Positions 5,428 to 6,389 of a DNA stretch of 6,389 nucleotides are shown here, piece by piece (positions within the stretch are counted from its first letter, which is position 1; the number at the start of each line of letters is the position of its first letter). This DNA is from QWPN01 sp044360305 (lineage in GTDB: Bacteria; Planctomycetota; Planctomycetia; Pirellulales; UBA1268): the NCBI GenBank assembly GCA_044360305.1, contig JBIKKQ010000193.1:1-6389 (forward strand), given 5' to 3'. The notes under the pieces were generated by a model that ran no database searches, was not told the origin of the DNA, and was given only the letters and a program-made list of their open reading frames with translations. A program made the position numbers and the translations under genes.

Positions 5428-6389
5428 TCAGCCGGCGAGCAGTCGGACGAGCAGCCCCCGGGGCAGGTCGTCAACGAGCGCCCGGAGCGGCCGGCCCGCG
5501 GCCGCGGCCAACGCCTCCGCCGCGGCCCGGCCGCTGCGCACCGCTCCCTCCATCGTCGAGGGCCAGCCGGTGGCGGTCCAGTCTCCCGCGAGGAACAGTC
5601 CCGGCACCGCGGACCGGGCCGCCGGCCGGACCGCTTCCACGCCCGGCCGCACGGAGAGCACGGCCGTGGGGTCGGTGACGATCCGCGATTCGAGCAGTCG
5701 GGCGTCGCGGGCGGCCGGAAACACGTCCCTGATCTCGCCCACGACCCGGTCGAGGACCGCGTCCCGGTCGCCGCCAAGCAGATCGCGGGATGCACTGATC
5801 ACCACCTGGCAATGGCCGGGCGCGTCGCCGCGGAACACCCACTGCGACACCCGGCCCACGAGGACGGCATGCGGCAGGTCGATCACGTCGCGGTCGAACC
5901 ACAGATGGACGGCCGTGATCGGCGAGCCGACGAGCCGCTCGTCGGCGGCGGGCACGACGTCGGGCAGCAGGCGGGCGGCGGCCCGCCAGGGGAGGGCGAC
6001 GATCGCCGCCGTGCAGGGGAACGTCGCATCGCCGGCGCGGACCGCCGCCACGCGGCCCGTCGGGTCACGGTCGATGCCGGTCACTGTCCGCCCCGTCAAC
6101 ACCCGCACGCCGCGGCCCTCGAGCCAGGCCACGAGCCGGATGCCGAACAGTTCACCGAGCGGCTCGAGCGGTACGAACAGATCGGCGGCCCTGGGGTGCG
6201 CGAGGAACCCGTCCAGCGCCACCTTGCGGGCCGCCGGCACGCTCACCAGGTCGATCGACTCGCCGAGGGCGCTCTCCAGCACCGGCTGCCAGAAGAGCCT
6301 GATCACTTTCTCGGGCTGGCCGATCGATCGCAGCCAGGCGGCCGCCGTCTGCCCCGTGCCGGCGTCGTCGCCACGATACCGGGCCAGCC
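5428..6389 (-). CDS. hpnE: HpnE-like hydroxysqualene dehydroxylase, FAD-dependent (5' end outside window)
   Basis: The minus-strand frame is open from the right edge to the TGA at 5430-5428, giving 319 complete codons. A GTG at 6306 is internal: codons before it continue family-like sequence (AAAWLRSIGQPEKVIRLFWQ). Family marks seen are LFWQPVLESALGE, ARKVALDGFL, VPLEPLGELFG, a middle strand pair (PITAVHLWFDRD, SQWVFRGD), and the C-terminal FAD-contact motif FLAGDWTATGWPSTMEGAVR at about 265-284 of the visible part. The missing N-terminus, probably some 130-150 residues, should hold the GxGxxG dinucleotide-binding fold. By family knowledge HpnE converts hydroxysqualene to squalene, the last step after HpnD and HpnC; squalene then feeds hopanoids, sterols or C30 carotenoids. 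The related phytoene desaturase-like oxidoreductases are the main alternative. No hpnC or hpnD lies in view; they may lie to the right. Confidence 0.85.
   Translation of the reverse strand, partial: LARYRGDDAGTGQTAAAWLRSIGQPEKVIRLFWQPVLESALGESIDLVSVPAARKVALDGFLAHPRAADLFVPLEPLGELFGIRLVAWLEGRGVRVLTGRTVTGIDRDPTGRVAAVRAGDATFPCTAAIVALPWRAAARLLPDVVPAADERLVGSPITAVHLWFDRDVIDLPHAVLVGRVSQWVFRGDAPGHCQVVISASRDLLGGDRDAVLDRVVGEIRDVFPAARDARLLESRIVTDPTAVLSVRPGVEAVRPAARSAVPGLFLAGDWTATGWPSTMEGAVRSGRAAAEALAAAAGRPLRALVDDLPRGLLVRLLAG

Noticed and set aside
6304..6306. GTG at 6306 as the start of the hpnE-like gene
   Set aside because: The frame continues upstream to the window edge with family-like sequence, so the GTG is an internal Val codon.

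Overview
The window is a GC-rich bacterial chromosomal segment with dense genes, short gaps and no mobile element, RNA gene or CRISPR array that I can see. The content suggests a planctomycete: an HpnE-type squalene-pathway oxidoreductase, HD-GYP-based c-di-GMP turnover and a HisKA_2-class sensor kinase. That assignment is an inference from gene content and style, not from a phylogenetic marker.

The left two thirds (about 1-4661) is one minus-strand operon for cyclic di-GMP signalling. Reading in the direction of transcription, it has a small stand-alone PilZ protein (4661-4296), a soluble multi-sensor histidine kinase GAF-PAS-GAF-PAS-HisKA_2-HATPase (4299-1804), and a very large response regulator REC-GGDEF-GAF-like-HD-GYP (from 1807, leaving the window at position 1). 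Both junctions are ATGA overlaps, so the three proteins are probably translated in a coupled way. The kinase should phosphorylate the regulator. The regulator carries apparently intact synthase and phosphodiesterase domains for c-di-GMP, and the PilZ protein is a candidate receptor. The operon therefore looks like a nearly self-contained sense, make/break and read-out module.

A 374-base divergent intergenic region (4662-5035) separates the operon from a plus-strand gene for a small DUF3088, thioredoxin-fold-like protein (5036-5383). Weak candidate promoters can be placed on both strands there. The DUF3088 gene converges, across 44 bases holding a perfect 7-bp hairpin, on a minus-strand hpnE-like gene (5428 to beyond 6389) whose N-terminal third lies outside the window. 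HpnE is hydroxysqualene dehydroxylase, the last enzyme of the HpnCDE route to squalene. Nothing in the sequence ties these two right-hand genes to the c-di-GMP operon.

The many long open frames opposite the real genes, up to 775 codons, are artefacts of high GC at third codon positions. They were not annotated.
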